NCBI GenBank assembly: GCA_003220195.1
Contig: QHRT01000185.1
Location: 1-10,103 of the forward strand
DNA length: 10,103 nucleotides
DNA from: Candidatus Rokuibacteriota bacterium
Lineage (GTDB): Bacteria; Methylomirabilota; Methylomirabilia; Rokubacteriales; CSP1-6
Reading direction: 5' to 3'
Below are positions 1 to 6,036 of the stretch, in pieces. The position numbers and the translations under genes were made by a program. Below the pieces are notes generated by a model, which saw only the letters and a program-made list of their open reading frames with translations, had not been told where the DNA came from and did no database searches. Each line of letters begins with the position of its first letter. Within the stretch, counting starts at the first letter, position 1.

Positions 1-1
1 C

Positions 2-1006
2 GACAGTTACCGCCCCAACATCGGCATGACGCTCGTGAGACATCCGCAGTATTTCGTTCCCGGATTACCGCACATCGATCGCGTCGAGCTGGTGATCGAC
101 GAAGACCAGTCGTCCCGAGTGACCGCCTTCCTGGCCGGGAAATACGATCTGGGCCCCGAGTTCATGGGCACCATCAATCGGTCCGACTGGAATCAGCTGA
201 AAGGGCAAATCCAGAAACATCGCCCCGGGCTCCGGACCGCGGAGTTTCCGTCCAACGTGCGCATGGGCGTCACCATGCGCAGCGACAGGGCGCCGTTCAA
301 CGACGTCCGGGTGAGACGGGCGGTGTCGCTCGCCATCAATCGTCGGGCGCTCATCGACGCGACGTCCGAGGGGGTCGGCGTGCTGAATCCTCCCGGCCTC
401 CCGGCAGCGCTCAAGGACTGGGCGCTCGCGATCGATCAGCTCGGCGAGGGCGCTCGCTACTACAAGCACGATCCCGTCGAAGCGCGCCGGCTGCTCGCCG
501 AGGCGGGGCATCGCGCGGGCTTCTCGACCGTGGTGGACTTCCACAGCTTCGGCGAGACCGCCATCGTGGATGGCGTGCAGCTCGTCGTGAAGGATCTAAA
601 AGATATTGGCATCGACGCCAGGGTGAACCAGAGAGAATACGGCGCGTACATCGCGACGGTGCCGCTGGGAAAGTACGACGGCATCGTCTACGGACCCTCC
701 ACGCCGTTTCTCGACGCGGACAGCTATCTGGCGACGGCGTATTTACCGGAGAGCCCGCGCAACAACATGAAGGTCAACGATCCGCCACTGACCGACATGA
801 TCCATCGGCAGCGGCGCGTCTCGGACATGGCCAGGCGCCGCGACGTCATCTTCGACATCCAGCGTCACCTGGCCACGATGGTCTATCGAGCCGAGGTCTA
901 CTCCATCGTCTCGACGGCGGTCTGGGACGCTGCGCTGAAGAACTACGGTCCGAACCTCGGCTACGACTACGGCGGACGCCTGATGGCCGCCTGGCTCGAT
1001 CGGTGA
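2..1006 (+). CDS. ABC transporter substrate-binding protein, family 5 (peptide/nickel/opine type), 5'-truncated
   Basis: Periplasmic or lipid-anchored solute receptor of the SBP_bac_5 (DppA/OppA-like) family, which delivers peptides, opines or other small organic solutes to an inner-membrane ABC importer. The open frame enters from the window edge and 334 residues are visible; family members usually have about 500-560, so the signal peptide and first third lie outside. The opening residues (Y-R-P-N-I-G-M-T-L-V-R-H-P-Q-Y-F, then G-L-P-H-I-D) match the family's 'lvrNPdYw..glPylD' segment. The F-N-D-V-R-V-R-R-A-V-S-L-A-I-N-R motif about 95 residues in is the SBP_bac_5 signature, followed by the typical 'DPveARrLLaEAGh' segment. 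The ATG at 26 is internal to the family domain, so it is not the true start. It is the only plus-strand gene and converges on the minus-strand block. The substrate cannot be inferred; its permeases are presumably upstream or elsewhere. Confidence 0.9.
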   Translation, partial: DSYRPNIGMTLVRHPQYFVPGLPHIDRVELVIDEDQSSRVTAFLAGKYDLGPEFMGTINRSDWNQLKGQIQKHRPGLRTAEFPSNVRMGVTMRSDRAPFNDVRVRRAVSLAINRRALIDATSEGVGVLNPPGLPAALKDWALAIDQLGEGARYYKHDPVEARRLLAEAGHRAGFSTVVDFHSFGETAIVDGVQLVVKDLKDIGIDARVNQREYGAYIATVPLGKYDGIVYGPSTPFLDADSYLATAYLPESPRNNMKVNDPPLTDMIHRQRRVSDMARRRDVIFDIQRHLATMVYRAEVYSIVSTAVWDAALKNYGPNLGYDYGGRLMAAWLDR

Positions 1007-1040
1007 CGAACGGTCGAGGGGAGCTCGTCGCGTCGCGCCT

Positions 1041-1187
1041 CTACTTCGCCTTCAGCTTCACGTCCTCGTACGGCGCCGAGAACGGGTACTCGGTGACGAG
1101 CCCGAGACCTGACTCGGTCACGCGGGGCCCGAAGGCATGCAGGGCCGTGCTCTGCCAAGTGACGCGGAGCTTGTCGGCTCCGATGTC
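1041..1187 (-). pseudogene. Start-less 48-codon coding remnant or frameshifted small gene
   Basis: Immediately after the last permease, the minus strand has an open frame ending in TAG (1043-1041). It reads D-I-G-A-D-K-L-R-V-T-W-Q near the beginning and E-Y-P-F-S-A-P-Y-E-D-V-K-L-K-A-K at the end. Almost every codon ends in G or C and the amino-acid mix looks protein-like, unlike the Arg/Pro/Ala-rich shadow frames. There is no ATG/GTG/TTG near its beginning in frame. A GTG at 1189-1187 overlaps the permease stop as GTGA, like other junctions here, but it opens a different frame that stops after 23 codons. One added base near 1174 would join that start (M-T-S-E-P) to this frame and give about 51 residues. 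It is therefore either a frameshifted small gene or the 3' tail of a deleted gene. I do not recognise the family. Confidence 0.4.
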
Positions 1188-2016
1188 ACTGCTTGACCGC
1201 GCCGAACGTGAGGCCGGTGACGATGTGGCGCTGGGCGAGCAGCGCGACGAGGAGCACGGGCAGCGTGATCAGCGTGGCCGCGGCGGCCAGCGTGCCCCAG
1301 TTGATCTCCTCGTACGAGATCATCGTGTACACGGCGATCGGCAGCGTGCGCGTGGACCGGCCCGCCAGGATCACCGAGAAGAGAAAGTTGTTCCACGAGA
1401 ACACGAACGACAGGATCGCGGTGGCGACCACGCCGGGCTTCACGAGCGGCAACGCGATGCGCCAGAAGACGCCGAAGTGCGAGCAGCCGTCGATGAGGGC
1501 CGCGTCCGCGAGATCGGCCGGCACGTCCTCGAAGAACGAGATCATCACCCAGATGATGATGGGCAGGCCGACGATCAGGTGCGTGAGGATCAGCGCGCCG
1601 TACGTGTCCACCATCCGGAGACTGCGAAAGAAGATGTACCAGGGGATCAGGTATGCGATGCCGGGAATGATGCGCGCGACCAGGATGACCACGGCGAGTC
1701 GTTGCTGTCGCCAGCGGGCGATCGAATAGGCCGCCGGCAACCCGACGACGAGGCCGAGCAGCGTGCATCCGGTCGCGACGACCAGACTGTTCCACGTGTA
1801 GAGCACGAACGGGTACTTCGTGAACACTTCGCGGTAGCCCGCCAGCGTGACCGTGAAGCGGACGAACGACGGCGGAAACGCCGTGGCCTCCACCTGCGGC
1901 TTCAGCGAGAGCGTCAGCATCCAGTAGAAGACGAACGCCGTCGGCAGCATGAAGAGCACGGCGAGCGCGTAGAACCCGGCGGTGCCGAGCCAGCGGCGCG
2001 TCGCGCTGCCTCTCAC
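1186..2016 (-). CDS. Carbohydrate-type ABC transporter inner-membrane permease, MalG/UgpE-like
   Basis: Second transmembrane subunit of a carbohydrate-type (CUT1) ABC importer; with its partner permease it forms the translocation channel in the inner membrane. The 276-residue product has the normal family length. It has an N-terminal membrane helix (about residues 13-35), a further set of hydrophobic segments from about 74 to 262, and the cytoplasmic EAA loop at about 171-194 (D-A-A-L-I-D-G, then R-I-A-L-P-L-V-K-P-G) that docks on the ATPase. The C-terminus G-L-T-F-G-A-V-K-Q matches the family ending, so it is complete. The frame stays open far upstream as a shadow of the partner gene. I chose the GTG at 2016-2014 because it overlaps the upstream TGA as GTGA and homology begins there. 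Tight coupling implies co-translation with the other permease. Substrate unknown. Confidence 0.9.
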   Translation of the reverse strand: MRGSATRRWLGTAGFYALAVLFMLPTAFVFYWMLTLSLKPQVEATAFPPSFVRFTVTLAGYREVFTKYPFVLYTWNSLVVATGCTLLGLVVGLPAAYSIARWRQQRLAVVILVARIIPGIAYLIPWYIFFRSLRMVDTYGALILTHLIVGLPIIIWVMISFFEDVPADLADAALIDGCSHFGVFWRIALPLVKPGVVATAILSFVFSWNNFLFSVILAGRSTRTLPIAVYTMISYEEINWGTLAAAATLITLPVLLVALLAQRHIVTGLTFGAVKQ

Positions 2017-2891
2017 CACGCCGCGGTCCTTCGCGCCTTGATCAGGATCAGCGACGCGCCCATGACGAGCGCGAACAGCGCCACCGCCATGGACGAGGCA
2101 TAGCCCATGTTGAAGTACGAGAACGCCTGGTTGAACAACAATAGATTGATCGTCTCGGTGGCGTTCGCCGGCCCGCCCTGGGTCATCACGAAGATCACGT
2201 CGAAGGTCTTCAGCGCATCGATGGCCCTGAACAGGATGGCGACCACGATGGTGGGCCGCAAGAGCGGCAGCGTGATGTGCCAGAACGCTTGCCACGTCGA
2301 CGCGCCGTCGAGGTGGGCGGCCTCGTAGGGCTCGCGCGGCAGGCTGGCGAGGCCGGCCAGAGCAATCAGCATGATCAGCGGCGTCCACTGCCAGACGTCG
2401 ACCACGGCGATCGCGTAGAGCGCCGTCTGGCTCGAGTACGTCCAGCGAAAGCCCGAAAGACCGACGACGGTGAGGAGGTAGTTCGCCACACCGAGCGTCG
2501 GGTGATACATCATCACGAACACGAGCGCGATGGCGGTCGGCGTCGCCACCATGGGCAGGATGGCCAGCGTCCGGAGCAATCCACGCCCCCAGAATTCGCG
2601 ATTGAAGAGCAGCGCCATGGCGACGCCGAGCACCGTCTCTGCAGCGACCGCCAGGACGGTGAAATAGATCGTGCGCACGACGGCTTCGCGGAACCGGGGG
2701 TCGCCGAGAAGAATCCTGGCGTAGTTGCCGAGTCCGATGAATCGCGGCCGGGCGAGGCTGGACGCGAACCACTCGTGCAGGCTCATCCATCCGGTGTAGG
2801 CGATCGGATAGACGATGATGACCGCGACGAGCGCCACCGCCGGCGCCGGGAAGAGCCACGGCGCGTGGCGGTGGGTGAAGCTCGATCGCAC
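2013..2891 (-). CDS. Carbohydrate-type ABC transporter inner-membrane permease, MalF/UgpA-like
   Basis: First transmembrane subunit of the same importer, 292 residues. It has a hydrophobic segment at about 15-35 (P-A-P-A-V-A-L-V-A-V-I-I-V-Y-P), the family L-G-N-Y stretch near 54-57, and membrane helices from about 73 to 285. The EAA loop runs from about 187 to 213 (E-P-Y-E-A-A-H-L-D-G-A, then I-T-L-P-L-L-R-P), and the F-V-M-T-Q-G-G-P-A-N-A-T-E-T segment at 234-247 is typical of UgpA/LacF-type permeases. The GTG start lies 10 bp after the stop of the binding-protein gene. The A/G-rich stretch upstream overlaps that gene's last codons and is only a modest ribosome site, so translation is probably coupled. 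It overlaps the next permease by GTGA. The ligand is likely a sugar, polyol or glycerophosphodiester by family, but this is not determinable here. Confidence 0.92.
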   Translation of the reverse strand: MRSSFTHRHAPWLFPAPAVALVAVIIVYPIAYTGWMSLHEWFASSLARPRFIGLGNYARILLGDPRFREAVVRTIYFTVLAVAAETVLGVAMALLFNREFWGRGLLRTLAILPMVATPTAIALVFVMMYHPTLGVANYLLTVVGLSGFRWTYSSQTALYAIAVVDVWQWTPLIMLIALAGLASLPREPYEAAHLDGASTWQAFWHITLPLLRPTIVVAILFRAIDALKTFDVIFVMTQGGPANATETINLLLFNQAFSYFNMGYASSMAVALFALVMGASLILIKARRTAAW

Positions 2892-2901
2892 GCGCGAGCC
2901 G

Positions 2902-4221
2902 TCAGCTCTCCGTCCGGTTCAGGAGATCCTGAAACTCCTTCTGCGCTTGCGCGAGCACCTGCGCGGCCGGCGCTCCTTCGATACCCTTCTGGATGGCCAC
3001 GCCGATGATGTCGCGATACTCGGTCACGCCGACGATCTCCGGCAGTCCCTGGCGGCCGATCTTCAGCGAGGCCTGATACGCCTGGTACCAGTCCGCCGGC
3101 ATCTTCGGCTTCGCCTTCACGTCGGCGCTGTCCCACGTCGAGGTACGACCGACACCGACGCCGGCCATGAGCTCGCGCACCATGTTCGCCTTGTTCGTCG
3201 CCCACTGGGCGAAGAGGTAGGCGGCCTCCTTGCTCCGGCTCTGAGTGGACACGGCCATCCCGGTGATGTAGATCGGCGAGAAATGGCCGCCGGGTCCGGA
3301 CGGCAGGACCGCGTAGCCGACCTTGCCGACCACTTTCGACTTCGCGGCATCCTCGAACTGGCTCGCGAAGTTCACGCCGTCCATGTAGATCGCGACCTGG
3401 CTCTGCATGAACGACGCGGAGCACTCGTACCAGTTGAAGTTGACGACACCGGGCGGCGCATACTGCCGCAAGAGCTTCGTGTAAAGCTCGAGCGCCGCGA
3501 CCTGCTCCTTGCTGTCGAGCGCGGCCTTCCCATCCTTCAAGTACGTGCCGCCCATCGGGAACAGGATGCTCGGGTACTGCGTCGCGTTGGCGTTCTTGAG
3601 CCCGCGCAGCACGATGCCGTACGTGGCGGGCGGCGCGTGGAGCTTCTGCACGAGCGGCTCGAGGTCGGCGAGCGTCTTCGGCGGGCTCGCGCTCTTCGCG
3701 GCGAAGAGATCCTTGCGGTAGAAGACCACATTGGCGTCGACGAACGCGGCCAGCGCGGAGATGCTGCCGTCGGGCTGCGTGACCCCGGCCCGCGCGCCGG
3801 GCGTGAAGTCGTTCCAGTCGAAGTCGGGGCTGGTGAGCGTCTTGTCGTCGAGAAACTTGTTGAGCGGGTGATACCAGCCCGCCTTCCAGAAGCGTTTCTT
3901 CTCGACGTGCAGGGACGTGAAGAAGGCGTCGATCCCGCCCGAGTTCGCGGTCATCTCGACGGTCAGCTTCTGACGCGCCTGGATCTCCGGCAGCGTCTCC
4001 CACTTGACCTTCATGCCCGACAGCGATTCGAACTCGGGAATGTTCTTCTCGAGCACGTCGATGAACGGGTGCTTGGTCAGGAGCAGGAAGAGCTCCTTGC
4101 CCTGGAAGCGCTTCCAGTTGAATCCCTGGGCGCGCGCCGGAGTGAAGACGAACGGTCCGGCGGCGGCGCCGGCAGTCATCGCCTGCAAGAAGCGGCGACG
4201 CGTGAGCGGGCGAGCGGTCAT
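2902..4221 (-). CDS. Tat-exported extracellular solute-binding protein, family 1 (sugar-type)
   Basis: Periplasmic ligand receptor for the two permeases that follow. The 439-residue length fits SBP_bac_1 (MalE/UgpB-like) proteins. The N-terminus carries a twin-arginine signal, T-R-R-R-F-L-Q at residues 7-13, followed by a short hydrophobic stretch and a likely A-R-A cleavage site near residue 31, so export of the folded protein is predicted. The mature part shows family features: an N-terminal lobe ending in an F-V-D-A-N-V-V-F-Y-R-K-D-L-F segment ('yyNkdlf') and a G-G-H-F-S-P-I-Y-I-T-G-M-A-V core corresponding to 'ggwglai'. I chose the ATG at 4221 over the in-frame GTG at 4236 because a perfect AAGGAGG lies 5 bases upstream of it and the GTG would overlap that site. 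An extended -10-like element lies just upstream. The ligand is not identifiable by eye. Confidence 0.92.
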   Translation of the reverse strand: MTARPLTRRRFLQAMTAGAAAGPFVFTPARAQGFNWKRFQGKELFLLLTKHPFIDVLEKNIPEFESLSGMKVKWETLPEIQARQKLTVEMTANSGGIDAFFTSLHVEKKRFWKAGWYHPLNKFLDDKTLTSPDFDWNDFTPGARAGVTQPDGSISALAAFVDANVVFYRKDLFAAKSASPPKTLADLEPLVQKLHAPPATYGIVLRGLKNANATQYPSILFPMGGTYLKDGKAALDSKEQVAALELYTKLLRQYAPPGVVNFNWYECSASFMQSQVAIYMDGVNFASQFEDAAKSKVVGKVGYAVLPSGPGGHFSPIYITGMAVSTQSRSKEAAYLFAQWATNKANMVRELMAGVGVGRTSTWDSADVKAKPKMPADWYQAYQASLKIGRQGLPEIVGVTEYRDIIGVAIQKGIEGAPAAQVLAQAQKEFQDLLNRTES

Positions 4222-4226
4222 GGGCG

Positions 4227-4233
4227 CCTCCTT
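4227..4233 (-). promoter_or_regulatory. Strong Shine-Dalgarno site (AAGGAGG) deciding the binding-protein start
   Basis: The minus strand reads AAGGAGG, then GCGCC, then C-ATG, placing a near-perfect anti-16S match at ideal distance from the ATG at 4221. It excludes the upstream GTG (4236) as the start. Together with the other importer genes' weaker sites, it suggests the binding protein is made in excess over the permeases, as is usual for ABC importers. Confidence 0.75.
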
Positions 4234-4238
4234 CACGT

Positions 4239-4252
4239 GGCTCGACAGAGCC
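4239..4252. repeat. Small perfect inverted repeat in the leader of the importer genes
   Basis: GGCTC-GACA-GAGCC is a perfect 5-bp inverted repeat with a 4-base loop between the degenerate nucleotidyltransferase gene and the binding-protein ribosome site. In RNA it would form a short GC-rich hairpin just 5' of AAGGAGG. It could be a leader hairpin, an operator half-site pair or chance. No T-run follows it on the minus strand, so it is not a convincing terminator for upstream genes. Confidence 0.3.
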
Positions 4253-4257
4253 GTCGC

Positions 4258-4266
4258 ATTATTTCA
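4258..4266 (-). promoter_or_regulatory. Candidate extended -10 promoter for the sugar-type ABC importer
   Basis: The minus strand reads TGA-AATAAT: the TG-N extension directly followed by a hexamer matching TATAAT at five of six positions. It is an AT-rich patch in otherwise GC-rich DNA. Transcription would begin near 4251, giving a leader of about 30 nt with the small hairpin and the AAGGAGG site. No -35 hexamer is visible at 17 bp, which extended -10 promoters can tolerate. The TGA is also the predicted ancestral stop of the degenerate gene, so the overlap may be fortuitous. Confidence 0.3.
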
Positions 4267-4466
4267 CGGTTGATCAGCCGCGCGGAGGCGTCGGCGGATC
4301 TCCGCGATCTCCGCCAGGTCCAGAAGGTCCTTCGCGCGCCCGGCCGCTCGCCTGGAGCGCGCGTGACACGAGACGAGCCGCGAAGGACGAGGGCGACGCC
4401 TCCGATGACGACAAAATTCACGCGGGCGGCGCGAAGGACGTCAAGGAGCCGCTGGATGTCGGTCAC
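4264..4466 (-). pseudogene. Degenerate nucleotidyltransferase (AbiEii/MNT-like) with internal deletion and frameshift
   Basis: From the GTG at 4466 the first frame reads I-Q-R-L-L-D-V-L-R-A-A-R-V-N-F-V-V-I-G-G-V-A-L, then L-R-G-S-S-R-V-T-R. This is the N-terminus of the AbiEii/MNT-like nucleotidyltransferases, normally continuing into 'D-L-D', the metal-binding pair. Here the similarity stops. In another frame, from about 4350, the sequence resumes as S-R-R-A-A-G-R-A-K-D-L-L-D-L-A-E-I, the family's C-terminal 'sKRaaGRpKDl.Dl.el' motif, and ends at TGA 4266-4264. The missing middle, roughly 80-120 residues by family size, contained the catalytic aspartates, so no active transferase can be made. 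The first frame could still yield a 77-residue protein ending at 4233. It overlaps the preceding small ORF by 26 bp. Assignment to the superfamily is fairly confident; the biological role (toxin or other) is not known. Confidence 0.7.
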
Positions 4467-4635
4467 GTCGCGCTTCTTCGAGGAACCGCGCCATGTCCTG
4501 CATCCGCGCCAGGCGCTCCGTCGGAGTACGACGAAGATTCTCGGCGATCAGGGTGCCGTCGACGCCGGGATCGATCAGCGCAAAGATCCGCTGATCCCAC
4601 GTGAGATCGTCGACGGACGGATCGACCGCGGACAT
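4441..4635 (-). CDS. Small accessory protein paired with the nucleotidyltransferase (hypothetical)
   Basis: A 64-residue product from the ATG at 4635 (67 residues from the in-frame ATG at 4644). It is acidic in its first half (D-P-S-V-D-D-L-T-W-D-Q-R) and has a predicted helix with T-P-T-E-R-L-A-R-M-Q-D-M-A-R-F-L-E-E-A-R-R at about residues 37-57. That 'ltp.ERL..l.....f.eear' helix is, from memory, typical of small proteins encoded directly before MNT/AbiEii-like nucleotidyltransferases, with the next gene starting within or just after the C-terminus, as here. A TATAAT box ends 7 bases before the 4635 ATG, favouring that start on a leaderless message; there is no Shine-Dalgarno for either ATG. 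Its function is unknown. With its partner broken, it may be an orphan half of a two-gene system. Confidence 0.55.
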   Translation of the reverse strand: MSAVDPSVDDLTWDQRIFALIDPGVDGTLIAENLRRTPTERLARMQDMARFLEEARRDRHPAAP

Positions 4636-4642
4636 CGCCGAC

Positions 4643-4648
4643 ATTATA
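4643..4648 (-). promoter_or_regulatory. TATAAT -10 box at leaderless spacing
   Basis: The minus strand carries a consensus TATAAT followed by seven bases (GTCGGCG) and then ATG at 4635. With the usual distance from -10 to +1, transcription would begin at or one base before that ATG. The first in-frame ATG (4644) lies inside the box itself and could not be on such a transcript. No good -35 hexamer is visible. This would give the small module its own promoter inside an otherwise closely packed minus-strand block. Confidence 0.4.
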
Positions 4649-4663
4649 GAGCGGTGAGGCCGA

Positions 4664-5533
4664 TCAGCCGCGCGCCCGCAGGTAGTCGCTCTGCCAGCGC
4701 TGGTAGTCGGGCTGCTTCAGCGCGATGGCCAGGAGCTCCTCCGACGCGACGCGATCTTTCAGGCCGGCGGGCGCGCCGCCGTCGCGCAAGTATTTGAGCG
4801 TCTCGTACACCGCCCTGGCCGCGGCGTAGAACGGATGATGGCCTTGCAGCGCGATGCGGACGCCGGTCGCCGCCAGGAATGCGCGGTCGGCCAGCTCCGG
4901 TGTGGCGCCGCCCAGCAGCAGCGGAAGCTTCGTCGCCTGTCGCATCGCTTCCACTTCCTGTCGCGTCCGCGCGCCCGCGAGGAAGATCCCGTCGACGCCG
5001 GTCTCCTGGTACGCGGCGACGCGGCGGCGGGCCTCGTCGATCCCGCCACGCCGGAGCGCACTGGTGCGGCCGAGCACGACGAGCGTCGGATCTCGTCGCG
5101 CGGCGACGGCGCCGCGCAGCTTGCCGAGCATCTCGTCCAGCGACACCAGCCCTTCGCCGTCGCCGCCGAACGGCGTCGGGAGCGCGGTGTCCTCGATCGT
5201 CAGCGCGGCGACGCCCGCGGCCTCCAGCTCTTCGACCGTGCGCATGACGTTCAACGCGTTCCCGTATCCGTGATCCGCGTCCACCATGAGGGGCAGATCG
5301 CTCCCGCGCGTGATGCGTCGGATCTGCTCGGCGAATTCAGTGAGCGTCAACACGACCAGATCCGGCGCACCCAGCACCGTCGCCGAGGCGATCGAGCCGG
5401 CGAACATGCCGACCTCGAAGCCGAGCGACTCGGCCATCCGCGCCGACATGGCGTCGAACACCGAGGCGGGGTGAATGCAGACGTCTCCGGCGAGCACCTG
5501 GCGATATCGTGTCCGGCGTTCAGCGAGCAGCAT
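4664..5533 (-). CDS. Oxaloacetate decarboxylase-like protein of the isocitrate lyase/PEP mutase superfamily
   Basis: Cytoplasmic Mg-dependent alpha-keto-acid lyase or decarboxylase, 289 residues, close in pattern to Pseudomonas PA4872-type oxaloacetate decarboxylase (oxaloacetate to pyruvate plus CO2). The order of landmarks matches: A-S-V-F-D-A-M-S-A-R at 23-32, G-S-I-A-S at 46-50, the metal motif D-A-D-H-G-Y-G-N at 85-92, T-I-E-D-T at 112-116, G-R-T at 155-157 and G-H-H at 231-233. H232 falls where PA4872-type enzymes carry the histidine that separates them from PEP mutase and 2-methylisocitrate lyase; R156 also aligns. The lyase K-K-C-G-H signature is absent, arguing against isocitrate or methylisocitrate lyase. 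The ATG at 5533 follows GGAGG with 5-base spacing. It sits 33 bp after the PPOX gene, probably as the last enzyme of that operon, perhaps feeding a keto-acid product into pyruvate. Confidence 0.85.
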   Translation of the reverse strand: MLLAERRTRYRQVLAGDVCIHPASVFDAMSARMAESLGFEVGMFAGSIASATVLGAPDLVVLTLTEFAEQIRRITRGSDLPLMVDADHGYGNALNVMRTVEELEAAGVAALTIEDTALPTPFGGDGEGLVSLDEMLGKLRGAVAARRDPTLVVLGRTSALRRGGIDEARRRVAAYQETGVDGIFLAGARTRQEVEAMRQATKLPLLLGGATPELADRAFLAATGVRIALQGHHPFYAAARAVYETLKYLRDGGAPAGLKDRVASEELLAIALKQPDYQRWQSDYLRARG

Positions 5534-5538
5534 GCGGT

Positions 5539-5543
5539 CCTCC
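5539..5543 (-). promoter_or_regulatory. Ribosome binding site GGAGG for the lyase gene
   Basis: GGAGG followed by ACCGC and ATG on the minus strand. Spacing of five bases is optimal and fixes the start at 5533. The upstream gap of 33 bp contains no visible promoter or terminator, consistent with read-through from the PPOX gene. Confidence 0.65.
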
Positions 5544-5566
5544 GTGGTTCGTGGAGCTCACGAGCT

Positions 5567-6025
5567 CTAGTATTTCCCGCCGAGCTTCCGGTGGTCCCAG
5601 CTGATGATGGTGTGGGGCACGATCTTGAGCACGACGCGCTTCGGCGCGCTGGCGACCGCGCCCGGCTGGACCGGTGACGGGTCCGATTGCGCCTCCGCGC
5701 GCGACTCGAACGCCGCCTTCACCGCGTCTTCGCCTTCGAGGATCTCGCAGTGGCCGCGGATCATCACGCCGCGCAACTCGGCGTAGCTGTCGCCGGCCTC
5801 GACCATCAGTGCCACCTTGGGATTCCGCCGGACGTTGACGACCTTCTGCGCCTTCCCGTACGAGGTCATGTAGAAGGCGCCGTCCCTCGCGAAATAGTTC
5901 ATCGCCACGACGTGAGGGAACCCGTCCTTGTCGATCGTCGCGAGCGCGGCCTTCTTGCGCTCGCGGAAGAACGCGGCTTGCTCGTCGGGAGTCAAGCGAA
6001 TCTGCTGGCGTCGGTTCGTCGGCAT
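5567..6025 (-). CDS. PPOX-class split beta-barrel flavin/F420-dependent oxidoreductase
   Basis: Small cytoplasmic protein of the pyridoxamine-phosphate-oxidase-like fold, 152 residues from the ATG at 6025 (155 from the overlapping GTG at 6034). The N-terminal part has L-T-P-D-E-Q-A-A-F-F and A-A-L-A-T-I-D-K-D-G-F-P-H-V-V, the strand pair typical of PPOX-class proteins ('..atl..dG.Phv.pv'), then Y-M-T-S-Y-G-K-A-Q-K-V-V-N-V, the phosphate-contacting segment, and N-P-K-V-A-L-M-V-E. It ends with S-W-D-H-R-K-L-G-G-K-Y, an ending I associate with the F420-binding FDOR branch. FMN, F420 or haem use cannot be settled by eye. AGGTGA lies 5 bases before the ATG at 6025, so I prefer that start; GTG 6034 overlaps the previous stop as GTGA and is the alternative. 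Neighbouring a flavin monooxygenase, it might be an accessory redox protein, but it is not an HpaC-type reductase by sequence. Confidence 0.8.
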   Translation of the reverse strand: MPTNRRQQIRLTPDEQAAFFRERKKAALATIDKDGFPHVVAMNYFARDGAFYMTSYGKAQKVVNVRRNPKVALMVEAGDSYAELRGVMIRGHCEILEGEDAVKAAFESRAEAQSDPSPVQPGAVASAPKRVVLKIVPHTIISWDHRKLGGKY

Positions 6026-6030
6026 GCCTG

Positions 6031-6036
6031 TCACCT
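6031..6036 (-). promoter_or_regulatory. Shine-Dalgarno AGGTGA that also contains the upstream stop
   Basis: AGGTGA on the minus strand both contains the TGA stop of the ABC_sub_bind gene and sits 5 bases before the ATG at 6025. It favours ATG 6025 over the GTG at 6034 for the PPOX gene, and means terminating ribosomes cover the next initiation site, suggesting translational coupling. Confidence 0.5.

Noticed and set aside
1007..1040. Possible bidirectional terminator between the convergent genes
   Set aside because: Short complementary bits (GAGG/CCTC) exist, but there is no strong stem and no T-run on either strand.
1003..2103. 366-codon plus-strand open frame after the first gene
   Set aside because: Extremely Arg/Asp/Glu/His-rich composition typical of an antisense shadow; the minus strand there encodes clear ABC permeases.
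2017..2859. Upstream extension of the MalG-like frame to a 557-residue fusion
   Set aside because: The added 281 residues have no permease character and are the out-of-frame shadow of the MalF-like gene; the GTGA overlap gives a normal-length start.
4328..4440. Three copies of CGCGAAGGAC (4379-4388 and 4430-4439 direct; 4327-4336 inverted)
   Set aside because: Only about 10 bp and made of common local codons; they do not flank the deletion junction near 4350, so no recombination role is supported.
2815..4797. 660-codon plus-strand open frame
   Set aside because: Arg/Leu/Val-rich antisense shadow of the binding-protein gene in high-GC DNA; no family motif, while the opposite strand gives a complete, recognisable protein.
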